A stretch of 35,610 nt of DNA from CAYJXA01 sp964404595 (GTDB lineage: Archaea; Nanobdellota; Nanobdellia; Woesearchaeales; GW2011-AR9). The notes under the pieces are model-generated. The model had not been told where the DNA came from. It ran no database searches and worked only from the letters and a program-made list of their open reading frames with translations. Of the stretch, positions 7,380 through 15,131 are shown one piece after another. The stretch is from assembly GCA_964404595.1 (NCBI GenBank), contig CAYOKQ010000012.1, positions 1 to 35,610 on the forward strand, read 5' to 3'. Position numbers and translations under genes: made by a program. The first letter of the stretch is position 1, and every line of letters begins with the position of its first letter.

Positions 7380-8834
7380 ATGTTTACTATTAATGTACGT
7401 AATGTTGATGAATTGTATACACTACTTCAGGCTAAAAAGCACGGCTGGATAGCTCAGCTGGACGTAATAAAAGAACCAGTAGCAGATATGTATACTAGAA
7501 TTGAACCCAGGGGCAATGGTTATAGCTTAGACACGATCATAGGAAAAGTAAATTTAGCTCGCGAAACAGAACCATTACATCCAGAACGAATTATATCTCG
7601 CCTTCCAGATTATGAGATATTAGTAGCAGGAGAAGCCCAAATAGTTTTAAAGAAGGATAACCGTGAATATATCTTGGAGAGGAAAAAACTGAATTCCCTC
7701 CTTCGTGTTCAACAAGGCGTTGTTTCAAAAGAGGAATTCAAAAAGCAACTGCTTGAATATGCAAAAGTATTACAAGTATTTGTAGAATCATTTTATGCTC
7801 AAAGCGATATTCCCAACAATCTTTATGTGTTAGGTTCTTTAATGCCAACAGAATATAAAGTCAGTCCTGCACAAACGCCATTTAGTTCAAATCCAGACCA
7901 GAGAGAAGTTGATCTTGCTGAACTTGAGCGTAAAATTGAAATTGTAAATCCTAACGTTTCTTTTGAAGAAATCGGCGGCTCTCGCCAGGCAAAAGTCGAG
8001 ATACAACGTATTTATTCCGATATTATTCATCCGGAGATTGCTCGTTTTTGTGGTCGGGATCCAGATAAAAAGAAAGGGTATCTTTTAGTTGGTGAATCAG
8101 GTGCAGGAAAAACACTTTTGGTTAAAGCACTCGCCACAAAATTAAAAGCAGAATTAGCTGATAGAGTAAAATTCTATGCAGTTGATTATAGTAACATAAC
8201 CTCTATTTATCGTGGAGGAGAAGCTCGAGCTACCGCTTTATTATTCGATCTGGTAAAGAGAAACGAAGAGCAGCAATTATCCACCTTACTCTTTCTGGAT
8301 GAAATTCACACTATTGGTCAGCGAAAAAAGGAGTACAACGAAGCACTTGATACCTTGCTGGCTCAACTTGATGGGATGACTACTTATAAAGGACTTACCA
8401 CCATTGGAGCAACATACTTGCCGGTAGACTCGCTAGATTCTGCACTGCTTCGTCCAGGAAGGCTTAGCGTCCAGATTAGCATTGCCCAGCCAACCAATGA
8501 TGAACGTCAAGAAATTTTTTCAATTTACATACGTCAACGCCAACAAATGGCGGCAGCTGTCGGCAATAAACATCTTTTTACCGATCTGGACCTACCACGA
8601 CTGGCGCAAGAAGCCCAAGGTTTTAATGGCAGTCATATCGCGGGTGTAGTTGAAAAAGTAATTTCAGCAAAGGAAGATGAAATGAAACAAAAAATTGACG
8701 ACAAAGCAAGTGTGGAACAGCTAGCTCATATCTTCACCCCCATTACGATGGAAGATTTTCTGCAGGCAATAAAGAGATATGAAAAAGTAGAAAGAGCCTC
8801 GCCAAAGATAGGGTTTGGTTTAAATGATAAATGA
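7380..8834 (+). CDS. AAA+ ATPase (Cdc48/proteasomal-ATPase-like)
   Basis: 484 aa. A roughly 180-residue N-terminal region with no recognised domain precedes one AAA+ module that opens with NPNVSFEEIGG (190-200). Walker A is GESGAGKT (238-245), Walker B LLFLDE (303-308), and the second region of homology with two arginine fingers is SALLRPGRLS (354-363; R358, R361). The C-terminal helical lid ends near 470. The module belongs with the PAN/ARC/Cdc48 classical AAA group, so the protein is probably a hexameric unfoldase or remodelling motor in the cytosol. It lacks a clear C-terminal HbYX proteasome-docking motif (it ends GLNDK). It is the first gene of a four-gene operon; the next gene starts 14 nt downstream. 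Confidence 0.88.
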   Translation: MFTINVRNVDELYTLLQAKKHGWIAQLDVIKEPVADMYTRIEPRGNGYSLDTIIGKVNLARETEPLHPERIISRLPDYEILVAGEAQIVLKKDNREYILERKKLNSLLRVQQGVVSKEEFKKQLLEYAKVLQVFVESFYAQSDIPNNLYVLGSLMPTEYKVSPAQTPFSSNPDQREVDLAELERKIEIVNPNVSFEEIGGSRQAKVEIQRIYSDIIHPEIARFCGRDPDKKKGYLLVGESGAGKTLLVKALATKLKAELADRVKFYAVDYSNITSIYRGGEARATALLFDLVKRNEEQQLSTLLFLDEIHTIGQRKKEYNEALDTLLAQLDGMTTYKGLTTIGATYLPVDSLDSALLRPGRLSVQISIAQPTNDERQEIFSIYIRQRQQMAAAVGNKHLFTDLDLPRLAQEAQGFNGSHIAGVVEKVISAKEDEMKQKIDDKASVEQLAHIFTPITMEDFLQAIKRYEKVERASPKIGFGLNDK

Positions 8835-8848
8835 GGTAAGAAGAAACT

Positions 8849-9508
8849 ATGCTCCAAACTGCACTTCCAGATATAAGCTTAGAAAATGCCCCTATCTTAG
8901 GATTAAGATATCCTATAAACCCAGCTATCTTAGAAGCCGCTCCTTGTCCCTATGAACGCGTGGTCGTGCATCATGCCGGTTCGCAAGATTATACTATTGA
9001 GGGGCTTATTGATTTACACATGCGCAAATTAGGGATGGGAGCAATCGGATATCATTTTCTTATCGATTCGGAAGGCCAGATAATGTATTCTCGTGATCTG
9101 CGATTCAAAGGCGCGCATGCGTATCCCAATACCGGAAAAATAGGTATCGGATTCTTGCGAAGTTTCAGCACTAAAGAGCCCAATGAAAAAGAAATGACCG
9201 CTTTACGAACTCTTACCAGAAAGCTCAAAGGAGATGAGAACAGAATGCCTGTTCTTGGACATAATCAGGATCAAGTATTGGAATTAGTATCTACATATGA
9301 ATCTATTGCCCAATATTCGGAATTACTAGATCGAATAATTCTGCCTCATTCAGCAGTTGATTTTGAACGGGCGAAAGCAGAACTTCATCAAGTTGCTGAA
9401 ACTATTGAATTTCGAGGAAGTGTTGAACTCCACCAACTCATCACAAAGCTTAAAACCTGTCCAGGCATTGGTGCATATCAGGGGATGATGCAATATGTCC
9501 ACTCTTGA
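8849..9508 (+). CDS. PGRP/amidase_2-like N-acetylmuramoyl-L-alanine amidase family protein
   Basis: 219 aa. The fold signature is RVVVHHAGSQDYTIEGL (37-53), then GAIGYHFLIDSEGQIMY (64-80), GAHAYPNTGKIGIGFL (88-103) and PVLGHNQDQ (134-142). This is the zinc amidase/peptidoglycan-recognition layout: His41/42 and His138 fit the first and second zinc ligands. The usual GHRD...CPG tail is not contiguous; instead a CPG occurs at 204-206 after a 60-residue insertion, so the third ligand may be displaced. No signal peptide or membrane anchor, which argues against a cell-wall substrate. GAGGT lies 11 nt before the ATG. The end overlaps the next gene by 14 nt. It probably cleaves an amide bond; substrate unknown. 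Confidence 0.8.
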   Translation: MLQTALPDISLENAPILGLRYPINPAILEAAPCPYERVVVHHAGSQDYTIEGLIDLHMRKLGMGAIGYHFLIDSEGQIMYSRDLRFKGAHAYPNTGKIGIGFLRSFSTKEPNEKEMTALRTLTRKLKGDENRMPVLGHNQDQVLELVSTYESIAQYSELLDRIILPHSAVDFERAKAELHQVAETIEFRGSVELHQLITKLKTCPGIGAYQGMMQYVHS

Positions 9509-10370
9509 CGAATTTTTCTCCCAGCGATTGAAGTTAATTCAGGAACGGCTGCAGCACAAAACCGGGGCCAGACTGAGCGTAGCTTTCCAAGATCTGCATA
9601 CTCATAAAAAATACGAGGTTAATGCCTCCCATCCGGGTTGGGCTGCATCCATGATTAAAGTACCAGTACTTATTTCCACTTTTCGGTGTATTGATGAGAG
9701 AAGATTATCTTTAGATGACGAGCTAGTAATTGACCATCGCTATAGCCTTGATCCAACGTCAGAAATCAGCTATCGCCAGCAAGGAAGCATTGCTCCCGTT
9801 TCCGAATTGGTAAATTACATGATTTTGGCATCCTGTAATGAATCTACCAATATACTCGCGACACGAGTTGGAATTCCATATATCAATAATCTTATGCAAG
9901 AGCTCGGTTGCCCAACGACGCGCATGAGTCATTTACTCCATGTTGGAGCTTCCCTTGAGGATTCAGGCATTGATGGAACTTCCTCTAATACAACCACTGC
10001 CAAAGAAATGACTACGCTGATGGCTGGCATTTACAGAAATACTGTTGCTTGCATCCAATCATGTGAGTATATGAGAAAAATACTTGAAAATGATCCTTCG
10101 TTGGAATATGGTGGAGCAAGTGTTAATCATTATCTTAGTCGAGCTCTTCCTGCTGGGACCAGAATTGGTGCAAAATGCGGAATATTAGAAGAAGATATCA
10201 TGGAAACTGCCGTTATCAACGGTGACTATGCACTTACGGTCATGGCCAACAAAGTGCCTGCTTCCGTTTCCGGGCAAGTCTCCCGGCTGCTTCCGCTCAT
10301 TTCCCAATTTGTATTTGAAAGATATTATTTGAAAAAAGAGCAGAAGGAAGATCAAAGTCTAGAACTATGA
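9495..10370 (+). CDS. Class A beta-lactamase-like serine hydrolase
   Basis: 291 aa. It has the penicillin-recognising serine hydrolase motifs: SMIK (S52 nucleophile, K55), SCN (113-115, the SDN position) and KCG (227-229, the KTG position). The surrounding sequence (WAASMIKVPVLIST, NYMILASCNESTNILA, GTSSNTTTAKEMTTLM) follows the class A layout. I see no Glu equivalent to the deacylating E166; the region is RMSHLLHVGAS. It may therefore work as a transpeptidase, an amide hydrolase or a slow acyl-enzyme rather than a true lactamase. There is no signal peptide, unusual for this family. The start overlaps the previous gene by 14 nt and the stop overlaps the next as ATGA, so it is cotranslated with an amidase and a ligase. 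Confidence 0.88.
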   Translation: MSTLDEFFSQRLKLIQERLQHKTGARLSVAFQDLHTHKKYEVNASHPGWAASMIKVPVLISTFRCIDERRLSLDDELVIDHRYSLDPTSEISYRQQGSIAPVSELVNYMILASCNESTNILATRVGIPYINNLMQELGCPTTRMSHLLHVGASLEDSGIDGTSSNTTTAKEMTTLMAGIYRNTVACIQSCEYMRKILENDPSLEYGGASVNHYLSRALPAGTRIGAKCGILEEDIMETAVINGDYALTVMANKVPASVSGQVSRLLPLISQFVFERYYLKKEQKEDQSLEL

Positions 10371-12019
10371 AACCGGCTGCCATCATGGGAATTGAAAATG
10401 AGTTTAAACTACTGCGTGCCGGAATGCTTATTCCTGGAAACGAAGCTTTTCCTAAAATTGTCGAAGGACTCCCCATCCCTTATTTCAAAAAAACTGATAG
10501 TTGTGTTCGGCTGGAAACAGGCGGTTCTTTTTATATTGATGGCAATGAGCCGGAAGTGACCACGGCACCATTTTATATTGAACCAGGTGCGGTAACTGGA
10601 CTGGCACATAATCTGCATTTAAATTTAAATTGCGTTTTGGAAGGATTGGAGAAGGCTAACCACGATGTGAAAGGGAGCATTGCCCCACAATATTTGCAAG
10701 GCTATTCTGCCCATTATAATTTTACGTTCCCGAACATTACACACAGGACGTCAGAAGTTGCTTATCTTCTGGCCCAGACTGTTAATCCAGCTATCCATCT
10801 TTTTGTAGAAAACAGGAAAAGCAGTGGCGTCATGTTTCGTTATCGAGAGCAAGGAAGAATGGAAATCTGCGGAGATTATGTGCCGGATTTAGATAATGTG
10901 ATTGCAGCCGTTTCTTTTCAGGCAGCAATATTGCATACAATCGATCGTTGGCTTGAGCAAGGCGCTACTCTTGATGATGTGAAAGAAAAATTACGATATT
11001 ATTCACCTTCAAAACAAGTTGCCCCAGTCCATTCGCGTCAGGGATATGCCCTGCGACTGCCGCAAGTGATCAAAGAAGGACGCAAAGCGAAATTAGACGT
11101 TTTTGATGCACAAAGCAGTTTGCAGTATAAATCTCTCTCCCCAACCTTTTCGAAAGTTAACATTTCGACTGGATTTGTAACCGCACAGGAACTTCTGGAA
11201 CATTTTTATGAGTTGGCAGAACCTTCTGCCCAGGAAATTCTTTCTGCTGATGAACAGAAAATACTTCTTGACCGGGTACAGGGAATAGAAAAATTGGCCA
11301 TTGACAGTACCGGCTATCCGGTTGGCTATACTAAAGTACGCCCCCTTGCTGTTGATCCCCAGCGGGCAGTCTCATCCCTTACCAAAGCGTTTGGCAATGC
11401 AGTAACCGAAAGAAAAATTGACGGAGGAACGCTGGCTGCCCGGCATATCAACTGGCAGACAATTCATTTCTCCTATGCCCATAATGGCAGCAGCAAACAA
11501 GTATGGATACCGCTCAATGATTTGGTTTCTTTTGACCGCGTGCTGGAACAACATCCGGAACTTCTTCCGAAAATAATTACCAAAACTTTGTCGGAAGAGG
11601 AATTACAGGTAATAGCTGCATTGGGCGTTGAGAAACCATACGCGTGGTTAGAGCCAAAGATGGGTGAGGAAGGCATACCGAGCACGTACCACAATATTAT
11701 CTCATTTTTCCCTGAACTTCCCCAAGATACGCAACTGGAAGAATTGATGAGAGAATATCACCCCCTTAGCGGCCAGGAATTAGAACTTTATTCTAACCTA
11801 TTGCTACCTGAAATAAACAAGATAGAATTGAAAGAAGAAAATTATGAATTTTATAACAAAATGCACTTTCGCAAAGTGGGAGAAGAAGCAGAAGAAAAAG
11901 AAATTGAAGAATTCCAAAAAGAATCCCCGCCATCACAGAGATTATATCAGTCACTTGAAGAAATTCTGGGATCATCGATTTTTGACGAACTCTCTAAAAA
12001 GAAGATACGAAGTCTGTGA
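10367..12019 (+). CDS. Dop/PafA- and GCS2-like carboxylate-amine ligase superfamily protein
   Basis: 550 aa, glutamine-synthetase-like fold suspected. The start IMGIENEF (6-13) matches the metal-binding MGxExEY of the Pup ligase/deamidase family, and GGSFYIDGNEPEVTTAPF (52-69) matches its RLYVDxxHPEYSTPE block (xxPExxTxP). GYSAHYNFTFPN (112-123) fits the substrate-loop His/Asn region shared with gamma-glutamylcysteine ligases. Such enzymes make, or in Dop break, an isopeptide-type bond using ATP. The C-terminal 60 residues are highly charged. It is the last gene of the operon, with an ATGA overlap to the serine hydrolase. Family level is inferred from motifs; substrate unknown. No Pup, 20S proteasome or GSH gene is nearby. 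Confidence 0.6.
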   Translation: MKPAAIMGIENEFKLLRAGMLIPGNEAFPKIVEGLPIPYFKKTDSCVRLETGGSFYIDGNEPEVTTAPFYIEPGAVTGLAHNLHLNLNCVLEGLEKANHDVKGSIAPQYLQGYSAHYNFTFPNITHRTSEVAYLLAQTVNPAIHLFVENRKSSGVMFRYREQGRMEICGDYVPDLDNVIAAVSFQAAILHTIDRWLEQGATLDDVKEKLRYYSPSKQVAPVHSRQGYALRLPQVIKEGRKAKLDVFDAQSSLQYKSLSPTFSKVNISTGFVTAQELLEHFYELAEPSAQEILSADEQKILLDRVQGIEKLAIDSTGYPVGYTKVRPLAVDPQRAVSSLTKAFGNAVTERKIDGGTLAARHINWQTIHFSYAHNGSSKQVWIPLNDLVSFDRVLEQHPELLPKIITKTLSEEELQVIAALGVEKPYAWLEPKMGEEGIPSTYHNIISFFPELPQDTQLEELMREYHPLSGQELELYSNLLLPEINKIELKEENYEFYNKMHFRKVGEEAEEKEIEEFQKESPPSQRLYQSLEEILGSSIFDELSKKKIRSL

Positions 12020-12045
12020 GAGAGATAATCAGCTAATCACCTATT

Positions 12046-12126
12046 TATGAGCCATTCTATTTGTAGGAAGCGTTTTCCTTGGTGCAGCGTTGTATAATCT
12101 TGCTCAATCCTATCAACGAAAAGAAT
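12046..12126 (+). pseudogene. Possible frameshifted small membrane protein
   Basis: The stretch after the operon contains ATGAGCCATTCT. Read with one base fewer it becomes ATG GCC ATT and continues as AILFVGSVFLGAALYNLAQS followed by YQRKE and a stop, i.e. one hydrophobic helix with a charged tail. As it stands the ATG frame stops after 13 codons. Either a one-base change has killed a 26-residue membrane peptide, or the frame is open by chance. Weakly supported. Confidence 0.2.
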
Positions 12127-12143
12127 AGATGGAGAATTGAAAC

Positions 12144-12254
12144 ATGAACCCCTTCCCTGAAATTAGCCCACGACAATTTTATCAAGGATTACGACCTGAT
12201 GATGGCCTTAGAGTAGAAAGCTTGGTGAGAAGACTCAAAGGAGTGAAGTTGTAA
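12144..12254 (+). CDS. 36-residue ORF of unknown function
   Basis: ATG at 12144 with GGAG at 12131-12134 (9-nt spacing). The product begins MNPFPEISPRQFYQGLRPDD and ends VRRLKGVKL; it is soluble, basic at the end and of unknown family. Its last part loosely resembles the end of the next small antitoxin-like ORF, and both end around AGTGAAGT, but the likeness is too short to trust. It does not end in GG(Q/E), so it is not a Pup-like modifier despite lying behind a Dop/PafA-like gene. Confidence 0.35.
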   Translation: MNPFPEISPRQFYQGLRPDDGLRVESLVRRLKGVKL

Positions 12255-12270
12255 CTTTTTCAAGCATAAA

Positions 12271-12279
12271 ATATATAAA
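12271..12279 (+). promoter_or_regulatory. TATA box of the small antitoxin-like gene
   Basis: ATATATAAA, centre 26 nt before the ATG at 12301, with no ribosome binding site in between. This predicts a leaderless transcript and supports the start and reality of the 46-codon ORF. Confidence 0.55.
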
Positions 12280-12300
12280 GTCTCGAATAATCCCAATATT

Positions 12301-12441
12301 ATGGCTCCAGAAACCGTCACTATACTGAAAGAAGAATACGAGAAGCTCAAGCATCAGGCAGATATAGATATGGATTTACTGCAACAACTTATCAGCAGCT
12401 TCCGCGATATTAGAGAAGGAAGAGTCCATAGAGTGAAGTAA
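12301..12441 (+). CDS. Small antitoxin-like protein
   Basis: 46 aa. MAPETVTILKEEYEKLKHQA is followed by DIDMDLLQQLISSFRDIREG and RVHRVK. The heptad-like LKEEYEKLKxQAxID-DLLxQLxxxxxDIxxGRxxRV pattern is that of short archaeal antitoxins that accompany RelE/ParE-type toxins. Its TATA box is placed for a leaderless start. It ends 4 nt from the stop of a RelE-like toxin gene on the opposite strand. Partners in such pairs are normally codirectional, so the convergent layout is odd. Antitoxin function is inferred from sequence pattern and neighbour. Confidence 0.55.
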   Translation: MAPETVTILKEEYEKLKHQADIDMDLLQQLISSFRDIREGRVHRVK

Positions 12442-12445
12442 GTTA

Positions 12446-12757
12446 TTATTTTATCAAAGATTTAATTTCTTCTTGAAAATAATCCAATAATAACCAAATT
12501 GTATTGATAGCTCTTTGCTGATCTTTTTTATCGCTGATAGCAACCACATAGACTGCCTGCAATTCTTCATAGATAAGATAGTAAAGGCGGAATTTATCTT
12601 TCTTCTTTTCACGGAACCAAGGGACTCTTAACTGATCGCCTACATAAGGATTATCTGCCAATTGATTTTCTACTTTATCTACCCACCGGAGAATTTCTAT
12701 ATCACATTTGACCAGTTCTCTCTTCAAAGTTTCTGAATGGAAAATCGTATAGGCCAT
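12446..12757 (-). CDS. RelE/ParE-family toxin-like protein
   Basis: 103 aa. LKRELVKCDIEILRWVDKVE in the N-terminal helices, LADNPYVGDQLR, and the core strands KDKFRLYYLIYEE...VYVVAISDKKDQQ fit the RelE/ParE barrel (RVYYxIxx-x-VxVxxIxxRxx). RelE toxins cleave mRNA on the ribosome; ParE toxins poison gyrase. The gene starts 6 nt after the antiporter stop and probably shares its transcript, with AAGGA before the ATG. The only antitoxin-like gene is convergent (12301-12441). Confidence 0.75.
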   Translation of the reverse strand: MAYTIFHSETLKRELVKCDIEILRWVDKVENQLADNPYVGDQLRVPWFREKKKDKFRLYYLIYEELQAVYVVAISDKKDQQRAINTIWLLLDYFQEEIKSLIK

Positions 12758-12763
12758 TTCTTC

Positions 12764-13963
12764 TTATCCTTTCACCTTATGATACGCAAACACCAGCCTT
12801 CTGAATATAATCGGTGAAATAAGCGTTGTCAACAATGACATCATCACCAAAGCAGTAAATATCCCTGTCGTAATAATCCCGGCGCTCAGCGCCAACGCCG
12901 CCAAAATAAGTTCAATGTCACCTTTAGAATTGAGTCCCCACCCTAGCAGCATTCCTTCGGATAAACTGCCCTTATCAAGCAAAATGGCAATGATGGTTCC
13001 TCCCACCGTTCCTAGAGTGGCGATAACTACCAGCAGTATAATGAACCAGAAATTAGTGGCGATACTGCTTATATTTGTATTGATGCCAATCCACACAAAG
13101 AACAAAGGAATCAGAAACCCAAAGGCAATGATGTGGATCGATCTGGCAATATCATGCTCTTCCCAATTGGGAATAACTACATCTTTGATGATGGTTTGGC
13201 GAATAAGCATTCCTGCCACCATTGCACCGATTAAAACGCCCACTCCTAAAAATTCTGACAAAGAGGCAATCAAGAGTAAGATAATAAGCGAGCCCATAAA
13301 TCTGGCAGTGCTTGACTTTTCCCGATCAAAGAATTTAAGCGCAAACGGAAGAACCCACATTCTGGCAATGATAATGGCGACCAGAAACAAGGTAATATCT
13401 ACTAGAAACCGCGAGAAACTCAGGTGTGTGATCGTTACATGGAATAAAGAAAGAAGTAAAGCTGCTAAAAATAATTCGATGATATCATCCACTGCTCCTG
13501 CGGTTATAATCATGCCCCCTATCTTAGATTTGACTAATTTTAATTCATTAAGCAGGGAAAGGGATATAGATTGTGCGCTCACGGATAAACTGACACCGAT
13601 AATGAGGCTCACCAGCGTACTGTACCCTAAAATAAATTTCATTACTACAAATCCCAAAGTAAGAGGAAGTAAAGTATTAAAAGCAGAAATCAATGCCGAT
13701 TTTTTGAGATGTTTCGTAAAGAGGTTCAGATTAGTTTCCAATCCCACATAATAAAACAGGAGAATGACACCTAAATGAGCCAGGAAAGAGAGGAGATCTA
13801 AATTTTGGGTTGTAAAGAGGTTGCTTTTGAGCAGAGGAATGCTTAAGACGATACCCATGCCAATTTGGCCCACCGCGGAAGGGATGCCGATTCGTTTCAA
13901 GATATAGGAAAAGAAATAGGCGCCTACCAGGCAAATGAGCACCATAACTAATGGTTGGACCAT
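12764..13963 (-). CDS. Cation/proton antiporter (CPA2, NapA/KefB-like)
   Basis: 399 aa, nearly all membrane helices (about 12-13). Hallmarks: GQIGMGIVLS in helix 2, FLAHLGVILLFYYVGLETNL (60-79), the discontinuous helix SAQSISLSLL (129-138) and the ion-binding pair in AGAVDDIIEL (155-164; D159, D160), which marks electrogenic CPA2 antiporters. It ends right after the helices, without a RCK/TrkA domain. It would exchange Na+ or K+ for H+ across the cytoplasmic membrane. A TATA box (GTTTATATAG, about 13996-14005, minus) and GAGGTC 6-8 nt before the ATG support the start. Upstream of the RelE-like toxin in one transcript. Confidence 0.92.
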   Translation of the reverse strand: MVQPLVMVLICLVGAYFFSYILKRIGIPSAVGQIGMGIVLSIPLLKSNLFTTQNLDLLSFLAHLGVILLFYYVGLETNLNLFTKHLKKSALISAFNTLLPLTLGFVVMKFILGYSTLVSLIIGVSLSVSAQSISLSLLNELKLVKSKIGGMIITAGAVDDIIELFLAALLLSLFHVTITHLSFSRFLVDITLFLVAIIIARMWVLPFALKFFDREKSSTARFMGSLIILLLIASLSEFLGVGVLIGAMVAGMLIRQTIIKDVVIPNWEEHDIARSIHIIAFGFLIPLFFVWIGINTNISSIATNFWFIILLVVIATLGTVGGTIIAILLDKGSLSEGMLLGWGLNSKGDIELILAALALSAGIITTGIFTALVMMSLLTTLISPIIFRRLVFAYHKVKG

Positions 13964-14049
13964 GAAGACCTCTTTTTACAGAAGAAAGAATTAGTGGCTA
14001 TATAAACTTACCTTTAAGAAAAAGAAGCAACTTAAGGATAAGTCATAAT

Positions 14050-15033
14050 TCACACCTCATCCGTCCTCCACTGCGCATCCACTTTCATCTCTCCCAATTG
14101 ATCTTTCCTCAGGAATCCTTCCCAGGCGATCATGACGCCATTATCTGTGGCTAAATCCAGGGGAACAAGATGAAACGTGGCTCCTCTCTCTTTGCACATA
14201 ATATTGAGCATCTCGCAGAATCGCGCGTTTGCCCCCACGCCACCCACTAACAATAATTCTTTCTTCTCTGTATGTGCGAGTGCTCGCTCGGCAACCTCAG
14301 CACACATAGCAAAACAAGTTTCCTGTAGAGAAAAACATAAATCCTCTTTGGATATTCCTTTGGCAAGCAGCTGTTTTACTTTTGTTAAAATACCTGAAAA
14401 AGAAACGTCCATGCCCTTGACCACATATGGTAATTCAATATATTTTCCTTTCTTTGCCAACTGCTCTATTTTTGGCCCGCCGGGGAATCCCAGCTCCACA
14501 TCACGTGCAAATTTATCCAGCATATTCCCCAATCCTATATCCAAGGTTTCTCCAAGTATTCTGTACTTACCGCCTTCGTACACAATTACTTGAGTATTAA
14601 CACCCGAGACGTACAAATAGCACGGGTCTTTCAGTTTGTTCCAGAGCTTGCCGATGCTCAGATGTGCACAGCAATGATTCACACCGACAATTTTTTTCTG
14701 ATGTATCTTACCCCATTCTTTTACTTTATTGTATCCCACCCACAGCACCGGATCAAGTCCTGGGCCGGCAGAATAGGAGATGAGGTCAATATCATTCCAG
14801 GTTATGTTTGCTTTATCAAAGGCATGTTTAAGCACCTTCTCCGCTACGTTTATATGATGTGCGGCAATCTCCCCCGGAATCATGCCATGGGAAGTAGAAG
14901 TAAAACTATCTTTGACGTTGGCCAGGATTTTTCCATTGCTATCAACAATACCGATGCCAAAAGTATCTCTGCTTTATTTTAAAAGTGCAGTACTTTCAAC
15001 ACCAAGTATGATTAATTTCTCTGATTTTTTCAT
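14050..15033 (-). CDS. kae1: tRNA t6A synthesis protein Kae1 (TsaD/OSGEP), interrupted by an 18-nt BHB intron
   Basis: Read from ATG 15033 as two exons, 15033-14985 and 14966-14050, the product is 321 aa, normal for archaeal Kae1. Exon 1 encodes MKKSEKLIILGVESTA and exon 2 continues HTFGIGIVDSNGK. The junction restores the conserved ESTAHTFG nucleotide-binding loop (13-20). Further motifs: HH (53-54), the metal ligands in NHCCAH (H114, H118), SAGPGLDPVLWVG and the C-terminal TDNGVMIAW. Kae1, as part of KEOPS, adds threonylcarbamoyl to A37 of ANN-decoding tRNAs. Without splicing, a TAA in the intron stops translation after 19 codons and only a 277-aa form from ATG 14883 lacking the loop could be made. 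A TATA-like element is near 15058-15068. Confidence 0.9.
14967..14984 (-). other. 18-nt bulge-helix-bulge mRNA intron in kae1
   Basis: The minus strand of 14959-14997 folds as GAAAGUA/UACUUUU (outer stem), 4-bp helix CUGC/GCAG, 3-nt bulges ACU (5' side) and AGA (3' side), and an inner stem UUU/AAA closing loop AAAAU. Cutting each bulge after its second base, as the archaeal tRNA splicing endonuclease does, releases TTTTAAAATAAAGCAGAG and joins GCAC to ATACTTTT. Exactly that junction recreates codons for A-H-T-F-G, the Kae1 motif. The fold and the reading frame give the same boundaries independently. Confidence 0.82.
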
Positions 15034-15131
15034 CCTATCTTTCTAGCATTGCTTTCATTTAAAAATATTTGGACAATTAGAGGGGACATTGTTCTAGTTT
15101 AGAACATCTCATTTGATTCAGAAAAGAAAAC

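Noticed and set aside
12144..12254. 36-aa ORF as a Pup-like tag for the Dop/PafA-like ligase
   Set aside because: It does not end in GGQ/GGE or any Gly-Gly and is not disordered and acidic like Pup.
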